Shown here piece after piece: positions 1 through 12,260 of a stretch of 64,000 nucleotides of DNA (within the stretch, counting starts at the first letter, position 1; every line of letters starts with the position of its first letter). The stretch spans positions 310,001-374,000 of the forward strand of contig NZ_JAAZQQ010000002.1 of NCBI RefSeq assembly GCF_012395815.1. The letters run 5' to 3'. A program made the position numbers and the translations under genes. A model generated the notes under the pieces. It was not told the origin of the DNA, made no database searches, and saw nothing but the letters and a program-made list of their open reading frames with translations. The DNA is from Roseicyclus persicicus. Its GTDB lineage: Bacteria; Pseudomonadota; Alphaproteobacteria; Rhodobacterales; Rhodobacteraceae.

Positions 1-1
1 C

Positions 2-505
2 TACGAGGCGGCCTTCGGCGCGGGCACCCGCGTCGTGCGCTCCATGCCCAACACGCCCGCCGCCGTGGGCAAGGGGATCACCGCGATCATCGGTAACGGC
101 GCGGCGACGGCCGCCGACCTCGACACCGCCGAAAGCCTGCTCAGCGCCATCGGCCAGGTCGTCCGGCTGGAGACCGAGGACCAGATCGACGCCGTCACCG
201 GCGTCTCGGGCTCCGGCCCCGCCTACATCTTCTACATGATCGACGCGCTCGCCGCGGCGGGCGAGGCCGAGGGGCTGCCCCCCGCGCTGGCCATGCAGCT
301 CGCCAAGGCAACCGTCGCGGGCGCCGGCGCGCTCGCCGAACAGGCGGGCGAGACCCCTGAACAGCTGCGCATCAACGTGACCTCGCCCAACGGCACCACG
401 CAGGCCGGCCTCGGCGTGCTGATGGACGCGGGCACCGGCCTGATGCCGCTGATGCGCGCCACCGTCGCCGCCGCCACCCGCCGCAGCCGGGAGCTGCGCG
501 GATGA
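2..505 (+). CDS. proC: Pyrroline-5-carboxylate reductase, C-terminal part (5' end outside window)
   Basis: Reduces pyrroline-5-carboxylate to L-proline with NAD(P)H, the last step of proline synthesis, in the cytoplasm. The frame is open from base 2 without a start, so the N-terminal Rossmann half lies upstream of the window and 167 residues remain. Visible are SMPNTPA close to the left edge, the family signature VTGVSGSGPAYIFYMIDAL, and NVTSPNGTT in the helical dimerisation domain. The stop codon overlaps the ATG of the next gene (ATGA), which suggests translational coupling. Confidence 0.95.
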   Translation, partial: YEAAFGAGTRVVRSMPNTPAAVGKGITAIIGNGAATAADLDTAESLLSAIGQVVRLETEDQIDAVTGVSGSGPAYIFYMIDALAAAGEAEGLPPALAMQLAKATVAGAGALAEQAGETPEQLRINVTSPNGTTQAGLGVLMDAGTGLMPLMRATVAAATRRSRELRG

Positions 506-843
506 GCGACACCATCGGCTTCGACGACTTCCTCAAGGTCGACATCCGCGTCGGCACCGTGATCCGCGCCGAACCCTTCCCCGAGGCGCGCAAGCCCGCG
601 ATCAAGCTCTGGGTCGACTACGGCCCCGACATCGGCACCCGGAAAAGCTCGGCCCAGATCACTGCCCACTACGCGCCCGAGGCGCTCGTCGGCCGGCAGG
701 TGCTGGGCGTGGTGAACTTTCCCCCGCGCCAGATCGGCCCCTTCATGTCCGAGGCCCTCGTCCTCGGCCTGCACGACGAAAACGGCCGCGTCGTGCTGAT
801 CGCCCCCGACCATCCCGTCCCGAACGGAGAAAAGATGTGCTGA
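502..843 (+). CDS. csaA: CsaA-like tRNA-binding domain protein
   Basis: A 113-residue stand-alone tRNA-binding OB-fold protein of the CsaA/YgjH type. The family binds tRNA and has been described as chaperone-like in Bacillus; the role here is inferred from the fold only. The length matches the family. Visible are the N-terminal DFLKVDIRVGTVIRAE strand region, the SSAQIT segment, and the C-terminal SEALVLGLHDENG region. The start overlaps the proC stop by ATGA, and the end overlaps the next start, so the three genes at the left edge form one tightly packed transcription unit. Confidence 0.88.
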   Translation: MSDTIGFDDFLKVDIRVGTVIRAEPFPEARKPAIKLWVDYGPDIGTRKSSAQITAHYAPEALVGRQVLGVVNFPPRQIGPFMSEALVLGLHDENGRVVLIAPDHPVPNGEKMC

Positions 844-1787
844 GCCTCCTGATCTCCCGCCCCCTGCCCAAGGCCGTGATGGCCGAGGCCGAGGCCCGCT
901 TCGCCGTCACCTGCCGGCCGGTCACGACGCCGATGGACCACGCCGAATGCGTCGCCGCCCTGCAGGACCACGACCTGATCCTGCCCACGCTGGGCGACGC
1001 CTTCCGCGCCCCCGCCTTCGCCGCCGTCCCGTCGCCGCGGGCACGGCTGCTGGCCAACTTCGGCGTCGGCTACAACCACATCGACGTCGCCGCCGCCCGC
1101 GCGGCCGGCCTCGAGGTCACCAACACGCCGGGCGCCGTCACCGACGCCACCGCCGACATCGCGCTGACCCTGATCCTGATGACCGCGCGGCGCGCCGGCG
1201 AGGGCGAGCGGATGCTGCGCGCGGGCCAATGGACCGGCTGGCACCCGACCCAGATGCTGGGCCTCCACGTCTCGGGCAAGACGGTCTGCATCGTCGGCAT
1301 GGGCCGCATCGGGCAGGCCATCGCCCGGCGCTGCCACCATGGCTTCGGCTGCCGCATCGTCTACGCCAACCGCTCGCCGAAAGCGATGGATTTCCCCGCC
1401 GAGCAGATGGACCTTCCCGCCGCGCTCGCCGCCGCCGACATCGTGGTGCTGGCCACCCCCGGCGGCGCGGACACCCACCACCTGATGGGCGCGCCCGAGT
1501 TCGCGGCGATGCGGCCCCACGCCATCTTCGTCAACATCTCCCGCGGCGACGTGGTGGACGAGGCGGCACTGGTCGCGGCCCTTGAAGCGGGCACGATCGC
1601 CGGCGCGGGCCTCGACGTCTACGAGTTCGAGCCGCAGGTCCCCGCGGCGCTCATGCGGATGGAGAACGTCACCCTTCTCCCCCACCTCGGCACCGCCGCG
1701 CTCGAGGTCCGCGAAGCCATGGGCCGGATGGCGCTTGCCAACTGCATCGCCTTCGCCGAGGGGAAAGCCCTCCCCAACAGGGTCTGA
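837..1787 (+). CDS. D-2-hydroxyacid dehydrogenase (glyoxylate/hydroxypyruvate reductase-like)
   Basis: NAD(P)-dependent reductase of the D-isomer 2-hydroxyacid dehydrogenase family, 316 residues, most like glyoxylate/hydroxypyruvate reductases. The nucleotide-binding motif GMGRIGQ is at residues 154-160. The catalytic triad positions are present: Arg236 in SRGD, Glu265 in YEFEP and His283 in LLPHLG. The GTG start lies inside the last codons of the csaA-like gene (7-base overlap), and no later in-frame start keeps the N-terminal strand. The substrate (glyoxylate, hydroxypyruvate or another 2-oxoacid) cannot be fixed from sequence alone. Confidence 0.88.
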   Translation: MLSLLISRPLPKAVMAEAEARFAVTCRPVTTPMDHAECVAALQDHDLILPTLGDAFRAPAFAAVPSPRARLLANFGVGYNHIDVAAARAAGLEVTNTPGAVTDATADIALTLILMTARRAGEGERMLRAGQWTGWHPTQMLGLHVSGKTVCIVGMGRIGQAIARRCHHGFGCRIVYANRSPKAMDFPAEQMDLPAALAAADIVVLATPGGADTHHLMGAPEFAAMRPHAIFVNISRGDVVDEAALVAALEAGTIAGAGLDVYEFEPQVPAALMRMENVTLLPHLGTAALEVREAMGRMALANCIAFAEGKALPNRV

Positions 1788-1795
1788 CCCCCCCT

Positions 1796-1845
1796 CATCT
1801 TTGCTTCGAAAATACTCCGGGGGGTCCGGGGGGCTGGCCCCCCGG
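1796..1845. repeat. Dispersed intergenic repeat R1 with GC hairpin
   Basis: The 85-bp gap between the convergent ends of the dehydrogenase and tdk holds CATCTTTGCTTCGAAAATAC followed by TCCGGGGGGT. A hairpin follows at 1826-1845 with arms CCGGGGGG and CCCCCCGG around a CTGG loop. Nearly the same block recurs at 19235-19284, and inverted at 41681-41740. Between convergent genes it may act as a two-way terminator. It is read here as one copy of a dispersed repeat family. Confidence 0.8.
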
Positions 1846-1871
1846 CGGGTCGCCGCCAAAGGCGGCGATCC

Positions 1872-2462
1872 CTACGAAAGACTCCGATCCCCCGTCGCCT
1901 CGCGGAAATGCCGCCGGCAGAGCGATACGTAACGGTCGTTCCCCCCCACCTCGATCTGCGCCCCCTCGGTCAGCGCGCGGCCCGCGGCGTCCACCCGGAT
2001 CACCATGGTCGCCTTCTTCCCGCAATGGCAGATCGTGCGCACCTCGCGCATCTCGTCGGCCAGCGCCAGCAGCGCCGCCGACCCGGGGAACAGCTCGCCC
2101 CGGAAATCCACGCGCAGCCCGTAGCACATCACCGGCACGTCCAGGTCGTCGACCACACGCGCCAGCTGCCAGACCTGCTCGCGCGTCATCCACTGCGCCT
2201 CGTCCACCAGCACGCAGGCGCAGGGCCCGGCCTCCAGTCGCGCGGCGATCTTGGCGAACAGGTCGGTGCCTTGCGTGTAGGTATCCGCCTCGGCGTCGAT
2301 CCCGATGCGGCTGGCGATCCGGCCCGGCCCCGCGCGGTCGTCGAAATCGGCGGTCAGCAGGTAGGTCCGCATCCCCCGCTCGATGTAGTTGTAGGAGGCT
2401 TGCAGCAGCAGGGTCGATTTCCCCGCGTTCATCGTCGAGTAGTGGAAGTAGAGCTTGGCCAT
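1872..2462 (-). CDS. tdk: Thymidine kinase (type II)
   Basis: Phosphorylates thymidine to dTMP with ATP, the pyrimidine salvage entry step. The 196 residues match the family. The P-loop NAGKST is at residues 12-17, the Walker B segment VLVDEAQ at 84-90 with the probable catalytic Glu88, and the lasso region GGNDRYV near 173-179. The zinc site is C-H-C at Cys145/Cys147 plus Cys182 and His185; the first pair is CxC rather than the CxxC of E. coli. The start is the ATG giving MAKLYFHYST. Upstream frame continues without family similarity and was excluded. Confidence 0.93.
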   Translation of the reverse strand: MAKLYFHYSTMNAGKSTLLLQASYNYIERGMRTYLLTADFDDRAGPGRIASRIGIDAEADTYTQGTDLFAKIAARLEAGPCACVLVDEAQWMTREQVWQLARVVDDLDVPVMCYGLRVDFRGELFPGSAALLALADEMREVRTICHCGKKATMVIRVDAAGRALTEGAQIEVGGNDRYVSLCRRHFREATGDRSLS

Positions 2463-2499
2463 GGCCCGGTTCTGCCCCAGCCCCGCGGGACGGGCAAGA

Positions 2500-2528
2500 T
2501 TGACCGCGCGCGGCAAACCGCGTTTGCT
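2500..2528 (+). promoter_or_regulatory. Candidate sigma-70 promoter for the 2550 gene
   Basis: TTGACC at 2500-2505 and TTTGCT at 2523-2528 are separated by 17 bp, about 20 bp before the ATG at 2550. The -10 box is weak, so this is a suggestion only. It lies in the divergent gap between tdk and the 2550 gene. Confidence 0.35.
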
Positions 2529-2549
2529 GGGGAAAACGGCGGGGGCGGC

Positions 2550-3023
2550 ATGGGCGACGCGGCGAAACTCTACCTCAAGCGGCACACCGAGCGGCTGATC
2601 AAGGACGTGGGCTATGCCGCGGCCTGCGCGCTGACCGGGCGGTCCAAGGCGACGCTCGGGCGCTACTTCTCCGAGGACGGCGACCACGCCGACCGCTTCA
2701 TGCCGGTCGACGCAGTGGCCGCGCTCGAGGCGGCGGCGAGCTTTCCCCATGTCACCGCCGCGCTGGCCGAGCTGAACGGCGGGCAGATCGCCCATGGCCG
2801 CGACCGGCGCAACGCGCCCAGGGGCGCGGACGAGCGCGGCGTCAACGGCCATGTGATCGCGCTCAGCCAGCGCTTCGCGATCCTGATGGCCGAGTATCAC
2901 AGCGCCATCGGCGACGGCATCATCTCGGTCAACGAGGCGCGGCGTCTACTGGAGGAGACGCTGGAGCTGCAGAAGGTGCTGGTCGAGATGAAGCTGCGCC
3001 TCGAGGCCGACAGCGCGGGGTGA
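2550..3023 (+). CDS. Unknown protein, possibly helix-turn-helix DNA-binding
   Basis: 157 residues, not assigned to a named family. Residues about 8-45 (KLYLKRHTERLIKDVGYAAA, then ALTGRSKATLGRYFS) look like a helix-turn-helix of the kind found in small phage-type or replication regulators: a helix, a turn, then GRSKATLGRYFS as a possible recognition helix. The C-terminal third (QRFAILMAEYHSAIGDG to the end) is helical and could be a coiled-coil dimerisation region. The start is the ATG after a purine-rich stretch. The gene stands alone between divergent tdk and the convergent FabH-like gene. The function is unknown and DNA binding is inferred. Confidence 0.7.
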   Translation: MGDAAKLYLKRHTERLIKDVGYAAACALTGRSKATLGRYFSEDGDHADRFMPVDAVAALEAAASFPHVTAALAELNGGQIAHGRDRRNAPRGADERGVNGHVIALSQRFAILMAEYHSAIGDGIISVNEARRLLEETLELQKVLVEMKLRLEADSAG

Positions 3024-3058
3024 GGCCATGGCGCGCCTTCAGGCGCACCGGCCACGGA

Positions 3059-4186
<1,128 letters not shown>

Positions 4187-4234
4187 CTCACTCTCCCCCT
4201 ACGTCGCGTCACTTGCGCGTGAAACCGCGCAGAG

Positions 4235-4276
4235 GTCAAGCCGCGCCCCTGCGTCACGGCCCGGGCGCGGCTTGAC
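4235..4276. promoter_or_regulatory. 14-bp perfect inverted repeat between divergent FabH-like gene and lolC
   Basis: GTCAAGCCGCGCCC (4235-4248) and its exact complement GGGCGCGGCTTGAC (4263-4276) flank a 14-bp spacer. The outer end of each arm makes TTGAC(A/C), a good -35 box, on each strand: TTGACA at 4272-4277 reading toward lolC, and TTGACC reading toward the FabH-like gene. The -10 boxes are poor. This looks like a symmetrical divergent promoter or operator; the binding protein is unknown. Confidence 0.5.
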
Positions 4277-4327
4277 AGGGGCGGCAAACTCGCCACGGTG
4301 CCCCCGGACCGCAGAGGAGACCCCGGC

Positions 4328-5617
4328 GTGACCCGCACCCCCCCGCCGTTTGCCCGTTTCGAGCTGATGATCGCCTGGCGCTACCTGCGCGCCCGCCGCG
4401 CCGAGGGCGGGGTCAGCACCATGACGGTGATCAGCTTCCTCGGCATCATGCTGGCCGTCGCCGCCCTGATCGCCACCCTGGCGGTGCGGTCGGGGTTCCG
4501 GCACGAGTTCGTCGGCACGATCCTGGGCGCGAACCCGCACATCAGCGTCTACGACCGCATCGAGGTGGACGACGCGGGCCGCAGCGACCGCAGCTTCGAG
4601 GACTACGAGGCCGCCGCCGCCGCGGTCGCCGCGGTGCCGGGCGTGGCCCATGCGGCCGCCGTGATCCGCGGGCAGGTGATGGCCACCAACGCCGGCCGCA
4701 ATGCGGGCGTCGAGGTGATCGGGATCGAGGCGGCGGACCTTGCCACCGTTCCGCTGGTGGCCGAGCCCGAGGCCGCCATGGGCGACCTGGCCCGCTTCGG
4801 CGAGGGCGAGGGCGTGGCCATCGGCATGGGGGTCGCGCGCGAGCTGGGCCTGTCGGTCGGCGACCGGGTGCGGCTGATCTCGCCCGACGGGGCGCGCACG
4901 CCCTTCGGCACCTCGCCGCGGGTGTCGGCCTACGAGGTGGTCTACATCTTCCAGGTCGGGCGCTGGGACATCGACCGGGTGCGCGTCTACATGCCCTTCG
5001 CCGAGGCGCAGAGCTACTTCAACCGCGACGGGGTGGCCGACGAGATCGAGGTGTTCCTCGACGACCCCGAGGCGGTCGACGGCATGGTGCTGCCCGTCCT
5101 GATGGCCGCGGGCGACGTGTCGGTCTGGACCTGGCGGGACAGCTCGGGCGCCTTCCTCCAGGCGCTGCAGATGGAGGACAACATCATGTTCATCATCCTG
5201 TCGATCCTCGTGCTGATCGCCACGCTGAACATCGTGTCGGGCCTGATCATGCTGGTGAAGAACAAGTCGCGCGACATCGGCATCCTGCGGACCATGGGCC
5301 TGTCCGAAGGCTCGGTCCTGCGGGTGTTCTTCCTCTGCGGGTCCTCCATCGGGGTGGCGGGCACCATCGCGGGCGTGGCGCTGGGCTGCGCCTTCGCGAT
5401 CTGGATCGACCCGATCTTCGAGTTCGTGAACTTCATCGCCGGCGGCGGGGTCTGGGACCCCTCGATCCGGCTGATCTCGCGGCTGCCGGCGCGGCTCGAG
5501 GCGGGCGACGTGCTGTCGGCCGTCGCCCTGTCGCTGGGCCTCAGCTTCGTCGTGACGATCTTCCCGGCGCGGCGGGCGGCGCGGATGAACCCGGTCGAGG
5601 CGCTGCGCTATGAGTGA
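4328..5617 (+). CDS. lolC: Lipoprotein-releasing ABC transporter permease (LolC/LolE family)
   Basis: Inner-membrane permease that, with the LolD ATPase, extracts lipoproteins from the inner membrane for transfer to LolA. 429 residues with the FtsX/MacB layout: one membrane segment near residues 30-55, a large periplasmic domain, then three segments near 286-310, 332-360 and 395-415. The GTG start is chosen because AGAGGAGA lies just upstream at 4313-4320. In-frame codons further upstream lack a ribosome site. The end overlaps lolD by 8 bases. Alphaproteobacteria often have a single LolC/E-type permease acting as a homodimer; that is inferred here. Confidence 0.9.
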   Translation: MTRTPPPFARFELMIAWRYLRARRAEGGVSTMTVISFLGIMLAVAALIATLAVRSGFRHEFVGTILGANPHISVYDRIEVDDAGRSDRSFEDYEAAAAAVAAVPGVAHAAAVIRGQVMATNAGRNAGVEVIGIEAADLATVPLVAEPEAAMGDLARFGEGEGVAIGMGVARELGLSVGDRVRLISPDGARTPFGTSPRVSAYEVVYIFQVGRWDIDRVRVYMPFAEAQSYFNRDGVADEIEVFLDDPEAVDGMVLPVLMAAGDVSVWTWRDSSGAFLQALQMEDNIMFIILSILVLIATLNIVSGLIMLVKNKSRDIGILRTMGLSEGSVLRVFFLCGSSIGVAGTIAGVALGCAFAIWIDPIFEFVNFIAGGGVWDPSIRLISRLPARLEAGDVLSAVALSLGLSFVVTIFPARRAARMNPVEALRYE

Positions 5618-6293
5618 GACGGTGCTGCGCCTGACGGGGATCGAAAAGGGCTACAAGCTGGGCCGGCCGAACGAGGTGCGGGTGCTGCGCGGCGCCGACC
5701 TGACGCTGGCGGCGGGCGAGGTGGTCGCGCTGGTGGCGCCCTCGGGGGCGGGCAAGTCCACGCTCCTGCACATCGCGGGTCTGCTGGACACGCCCGACGC
5801 AGGGCGGGTGGAGATCGGCGGCCAGGACCTGTCTGCGGCCTCCGACCGGGCCCGCACGGCGGCGCGGCGGGGGATGGTGGGGTTCGTCTACCAGTTCCAC
5901 CACCTGCTGCCCGAGTTCACCGCGGCCGAGAACATCGTGCTGCCGCAGCTGGCCAACGGTGCCGGGCCGGCCGAGGCCGAGGCGCGCGCGGTGGCGCTGC
6001 TGTCCGCCGTCGGCCTTGCGGCGCGCACCGACCATCGGCCCGCGGCCCTGTCGGGGGGCGAGCAGCAGCGCGTCGCCTTCTGCCGGGCGCTGGCGAACGC
6101 GCCGCGCCTGCTGCTGGCCGACGAGCCCACCGGCAACCTCGACCCCGCGACCTCGGACACGGTGTTCGGCACGCTGATGGGGCTGGTGCGCGAGACCGGG
6201 CTGTCGGCGCTGATCGCCACCCACAACCTCGACCTCGCGGCCCGGATGGACCGGGTCGTGCGGCTGGAGGCGGGGCGGCTGGTGCCGGGCTGA
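5610..6293 (+). CDS. lolD: Lipoprotein-releasing ABC transporter ATPase
   Basis: ATPase partner of the permease immediately upstream; drives lipoprotein release from the inner membrane. 227 residues, the normal LolD length. Walker [10 protein letters not shown] is near residues 43-52, the ABC signature LSGGEQQR at 147-154, Walker B LLLADEP at 167-173, and the switch histidine in ATHN at 205. [15 protein letters not shown] around 94-108 is the typical LolD Q-loop region. The ATG lies within the last codons of lolC, which supports coupled translation and a LolC:LolD complex. Confidence 0.93.
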   Translation: MSETVLRLTGIEKGYKLGRPNEVRVLRGADLTLAAGEVVALVAPSGAGKSTLLHIAGLLDTPDAGRVEIGGQDLSAASDRARTAARRGMVGFVYQFHHLLPEFTAAENIVLPQLANGAGPAEAEARAVALLSAVGLAARTDHRPAALSGGEQQRVAFCRALANAPRLLLADEPTGNLDPATSDTVFGTLMGLVRETGLSALIATHNLDLAARMDRVVRLEAGRLVPG

Positions 6294-6299
6294 GCCCGC

Positions 6300-7250
6300 T
6301 CAGGCGTCGGCGAACAGCGCCAGGATCGCGTCGAGGGTCTGCCGCCGCCGGGCGGGGCTTTCCATCAGCACCTCGTGCTCGGCGCCCTCGATGACCAGCA
6401 GGCGCCCGCGCGGCCAGCGCTGCATCCGCTGCGCCACCGCACCGGGTTCGACGATCTTCTCGCGGCTGCCGACGATGCCCAGCGCCGGCAGGTCGGGGGC
6501 GGGCCGGCGCATCAGCGCCTCGGTCTCGCGCAGCGCGGCGCGCACCCAGAGCGTCGAGGGGCCGCCCAGCGTCAGCTCGGGGTAGGCGCGCATCTGCCGC
6601 GACATGTAGTCGAACTGGTCGCGGTCGGTGGTCAGCGGGTTGTCGTCGAACTCCATCGGCACGTAGGGGCCGGTGGTCGGCGCGAAGCTGCGGCCGAAGC
6701 CCAGCGGCCCGGCCAGCCCCAGCACGATCCCCGAGATCGACTTGAGGAACGGGGTCATCTGGATGCCCCACATCGGCCCGGTGAAGGCCGCGGCGACGAC
6801 CGGCAGCCCGTCGTGCAGCGCGCGCAGGCCGATGGCGCCGCCCATCGAATGGCCGATCAGGTACCAGGGCCGGGGCAGGTCGAGCGTGTCGAGCGCGGCG
6901 CGAAACGCCGCCACGTCCTCGCGGTACTCGTCGAAGCTGACCACGTGGCCCATGTCGCGGCGGTGCTGCGGCCGGTCGGCCAGCCCCTGGCCGCGCCAGT
7001 CGAAGGCCACCATGCCATAGCCCGCCGCCGCGAACTCGGCCGCGACGCGCCCGTATTTCTCGCAATACTCGGTGCGGCCCGGGAACAGGAGCACGGTGCC
7101 CCGCGCCCCGCCCGGCCAGACCGCGAACCGCAGCCGGGTGCGGTCCGCGCTCTCGACCCACCAGGCGCGCGCGCCCTCGGGCCCCTCGGCGACGTCGTCG
7201 AAGAAGGGCGCGGGCTCGAGGGCCGGGAGGGGGCGCGCGGCGGCCTGCAT
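6300..7250 (-). CDS. Alpha/beta hydrolase (lysophospholipase/monoacylglycerol lipase-like)
   Basis: 316-residue cytoplasmic serine hydrolase of the PldB/monoglyceride lipase group. The nucleophile is Ser135 in GHSMGG, the oxyanion segment is FPGRTEY near 56-62, and the catalytic His292 is in GAEHEV. No signal peptide is visible. Its start overlaps the stop of the SCP2 gene by one base (ATGA), so the lipid-binding protein and the hydrolase are co-translated. That pairing suggests lysophospholipid or acylglycerol turnover, but the true substrate is not shown. It converges on lolD with a 6-bp gap. Confidence 0.85.
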   Translation of the reverse strand: MQAAARPLPALEPAPFFDDVAEGPEGARAWWVESADRTRLRFAVWPGGARGTVLLFPGRTEYCEKYGRVAAEFAAAGYGMVAFDWRGQGLADRPQHRRDMGHVVSFDEYREDVAAFRAALDTLDLPRPWYLIGHSMGGAIGLRALHDGLPVVAAAFTGPMWGIQMTPFLKSISGIVLGLAGPLGFGRSFAPTTGPYVPMEFDDNPLTTDRDQFDYMSRQMRAYPELTLGGPSTLWVRAALRETEALMRRPAPDLPALGIVGSREKIVEPGAVAQRMQRWPRGRLLVIEGAEHEVLMESPARRRQTLDAILALFADA

Positions 7251-7540
7251 CAGCCCAGCACCGATCCGAGCTTCATCGCCGTGCCCATGTCGCCGTCGAG
7301 CTTGAGCCGGCCGGTCATGAAGGCGGTGGTCGGGTTCACGTCGCCCGACAGGATGCCCTGGAAGGTGTCGACATCGGCCGTCATCGTCACGTCGGCCTCG
7401 TCGTCCTCGGTCGCGGCGCGCACGCCGCCGCCGTCGACCATCACCGCGCCCTCGCCGGAGATGACGAACTTGACCGACCCGTCGAAGCCGTCCGACAGCT
7501 TCTCCGACAGGGCCGCAACCGCCGCATCAATCACGCTCAT
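7250..7540 (-). CDS. SCP2 sterol-binding domain protein
   Basis: 96-residue single-domain protein of the sterol carrier protein 2 family, which binds acyl chains or other hydrophobic ligands. The pattern is typical: an N-terminal helix (IDAAVAALSEKL), GSVKFVISGEGAVMVD strands, ADVTMTADVDTFQGILSGD, and the C-terminal MTGRLKLDGDMGTAMKLGS. The start at 7540 has GAGG a few bases upstream; an in-frame extension to 7654 was rejected because it crosses the neighbouring promoter region and lacks family similarity. It is the first gene of a two-gene unit with the hydrolase. Confidence 0.9.
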   Translation of the reverse strand: MSVIDAAVAALSEKLSDGFDGSVKFVISGEGAVMVDGGGVRAATEDDEADVTMTADVDTFQGILSGDVNPTTAFMTGRLKLDGDMGTAMKLGSVLG

Positions 7541-7630
7541 ATCGCCTCGTTTCCTTTCCCAATCCATGTCCCGGAACGCTCGCACGGGATTGATATGGAC
7601 CCCCCGCGCGAACATGCTAGCTTGCCCAAC

Positions 7631-8188
7631 ATGAGGTTCCTGCGCGCCCTTCACAACAATGCCCTTGCGGCACTCCTCTGCGGGGTTCCCTTACTTGCCT
7701 CGGCACAGCATTCCGCACGCGCCGACGAGCTGCTCGACCGGCTGGCCCAGCCCGACCTGCGCAACTGGCAGGTGGTCGAGGAGGAACTCCTGATGCTGTG
7801 GTCGCGCTCGGGCTCGGCCTCGGCGGATTACCTGCTCGACCGTGGCCGCGAGGCGCTGGCGGCGGGCGAGATGGACGACGCCTACCAGCACCTCACCGCG
7901 CTGACCGACCACGCCCCGGACTTCGCCGAGGGCTGGAACGCGCGGGCCACCCTGTTCTTCCAGTCGAATCGCTACGGCCCCTCGATCGCCGACATCCAGC
8001 GCGTCCTGGCGCTGGAGCCGCGGCATTTCGGGGCGCTGACGGGCCTGGGCTTCATGCTGGAGGAGATGGGCGAGCCCGAGCGCGCGCTGGAGGCGTTCCG
8101 GGCGGCGCAGGCTATACATCCCCACCGCGAAGAAATAAACGAGGCCGTGGCCCGGATCGAGCGGGCGCTGGGCGGCCAGGCGCTCTGA
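7631..8188 (+). CDS. Exported tetratricopeptide repeat protein
   Basis: 185 residues. Residues 1-27 look like a Sec signal peptide (MRFLRALHNN, then a hydrophobic stretch ending LLASAQ). The mature part carries about three TPR-like helix pairs: AGEMDDAYQHLTALTDHAPD, EGWNARATLFFQSNRYGPSI and HFGALTGLGFMLEEMGEPER with LEAFRAAQAIHPH. TPRs mediate protein contacts, so a periplasmic scaffold role is likely and no partner is visible. The ATG at 7631 was chosen over 7595 because it begins the signal peptide. The gene is divergent from the SCP2 gene. Confidence 0.8.
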   Translation: MRFLRALHNNALAALLCGVPLLASAQHSARADELLDRLAQPDLRNWQVVEEELLMLWSRSGSASADYLLDRGREALAAGEMDDAYQHLTALTDHAPDFAEGWNARATLFFQSNRYGPSIADIQRVLALEPRHFGALTGLGFMLEEMGEPERALEAFRAAQAIHPHREEINEAVARIERALGGQAL

Positions 8189-8228
8189 CGCACGGCTGCC
8201 TGCGGGCGAGGGGACGGGGGCCCCGAGG

Positions 8229-11128
<2,900 letters not shown>

Positions 11129-11132
<4 letters not shown>

Positions 11133-11497
11133 CCGACCCTCGCCCCACCGACCGGCTGGACAAGTGGCTCTGGCAGGCGCGTTTCTTCAAGACGCGCAGC
11201 CTCGCCACCCGGCTGGTCGCCGACGGGCAGGTCCGGGTCAACGCGGCCCGCGCGGTCAAGCCCGCGACGGCGGTGGGGCCGGGCGACGTGCTGACCTTCG
11301 CCCAGGGCGGGCGCATCCGCGTGATCCGCATCTTGGCGCTGGCCACCCGCCGCGGCCCCGCGCCCGAGGCGCAGGCGCTCTACGAGGACCTGACGCCGCC
11401 GGAGGCCCCCGAGACCCCGCGCACCGGCCCGCGCCCGACGAAAAAGGACCGTCGCGCGCTCGACGCGCTGCGCGACCCCGAGGACGGGCCCGCATAA
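11129..11497 (+). CDS. hslR: S4-domain RNA-binding protein, Hsp15/HslR-like, with apparent CTG start
   Basis: 122-residue S4-domain protein: RLDKWLWQARFFKTRSLATR, then DGQVRVNAARAVKPATAVGPGD, the usual alpha-L fold, with a basic tail KKDRRALDAL. Hsp15 binds stalled 50S subunits carrying peptidyl-tRNA. No ATG, GTG or TTG precedes the S4 core in frame. The only sensible start is CTG at 11129, which overlaps the helicase stop (CTGA) exactly where relatives would have ATGA. Coupled translation from the helicase could allow this rare start. The product is confident, the start less so. Confidence 0.82.
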
Positions 11498-11522
11498 GGC
11501 GAAAACGCCGCAGAGAATCCGC

Positions 11523-11552
11523 TTGAAATGTGTCAACTCAAGTTTACACTTG
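11523..11552. promoter_or_regulatory. AT-rich palindromic region upstream of fdxA
   Basis: In the 146-bp gap before fdxA the only AT-rich patch contains GTGTCAACTCAAGTTTACAC (11530-11549), a near-perfect palindrome, and the overlapping pair CAAGT-TTAC-ACTTG (11539-11552). TTGAAA at 11523-11528 could be a -35 box with ACACTT 17 bp later. It is probably the fdxA promoter with an operator, but the regulator is not identifiable. Confidence 0.35.
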
Positions 11553-11643
11553 GATGACAGATCAAGGGGCGGGCCCGGTCTTGCACTGGCCTTGCCCGCC
11601 CTGTAGCAGACAGACTGACAGACCGACCAGCCGAGGATGACCG

Positions 11644-11979
11644 ATGACCTACGTCGTGACGGAGAATTGCATCGCCTGCAAATACACCGATTGCGTGGAG
11701 GTCTGCCCCGTGGACTGTTTCTACGAGGGCGAGAACATGCTGGTGATCCACCCCGACGAGTGCATCGACTGCGGCGTCTGCGAGCCCGAGTGCCCCGCCG
11801 ACGCGATCCGGCCCGACACCGAGCCGGACATGGAGAAATGGGTCGAGTTCAACCGCAAGTACTCGGAGCTGTGGCCGGTCATCATCACCAAGAAGGACCC
11901 GCTGCCGGACGCCGACGCCAATGACGGCAAGCCCGGCAAGATGGACGTCTTCTCGGAGGCCGCCGGCGAGGGCGGCTGA
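11644..11979 (+). CDS. fdxA: 7Fe-8S type ferredoxin
   Basis: 111-residue low-potential ferredoxin of the FdxA type. Cys9, Cys17 and Cys50 fit the [3Fe-4S] cluster, and Cys21, Cys40, Cys43 and Cys46 the [4Fe-4S] cluster; Cys12 and Cys25 are extra cysteines also common in the group. The C-terminal helix region ([20 protein letters not shown]) is the usual extension. It carries electrons in the cytoplasm; partners are not shown. The ATG follows GAGGATGACCG. The hslR-fdxA-carD order fits a housekeeping locus of this group. Confidence 0.95.
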   Translation: MTYVVTENCIACKYTDCVEVCPVDCFYEGENMLVIHPDECIDCGVCEPECPADAIRPDTEPDMEKWVEFNRKYSELWPVIITKKDPLPDADANDGKPGKMDVFSEAAGEGG

Positions 11980-12260
11980 TCCAAGGCCCCCGATTCGCGG
12001 CCCGCGGGCCGCTGCGGGGCAGCATCCTGCACGGCTGACGTCTGCAAATGCAGGGGTTTGGGCCTGCTGCATGGCACGCATCTGGAAATGAGGTGCGGCC
12101 TGTGCTATGTATTGGGCACTGTAATCTGTCTGTCGGCACCCAACAGCAGGTCTGCCAACCTGCCCGGTTCTCAACGCGACCGCAAAGCCCTGGTGGAAAA
12201 CATCCGTTTTCCGCGGGCCCTTTTTGTCGCGTGTGACCGGGGGAAGGAAAGGAACCAGGA
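11980..12260. other. Longest intergenic gap (281 bp), between fdxA and carD
   Basis: No convincing gene. It begins with a 16-bp perfect GC palindrome at 11997-12012 (GCGGCCCG and its complement), a possible fdxA terminator without a T-tract. A small CTGCA-AA-TGCAG palindrome lies at 12042-12053. The TATGTA at 12106-12111 could be a -10 box for carD, with a weak TGGAAA about 17 bp before. A hairpin GGAAAAC-ATCC-GTTTTCC at 12195-12212 is followed by a T-rich stretch at 12221-12225, about 50 bp before carD. Its stem matches the palindrome arrays elsewhere in the window, and its place in the carD leader could make it an attenuator. Confidence 0.5.

Noticed and set aside
669-1859. 396-codon minus-strand frame opposite the 2-hydroxyacid dehydrogenase gene
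   Set aside because: Shadow of the plus-strand gene, which has a full catalytic triad and Rossmann motif.
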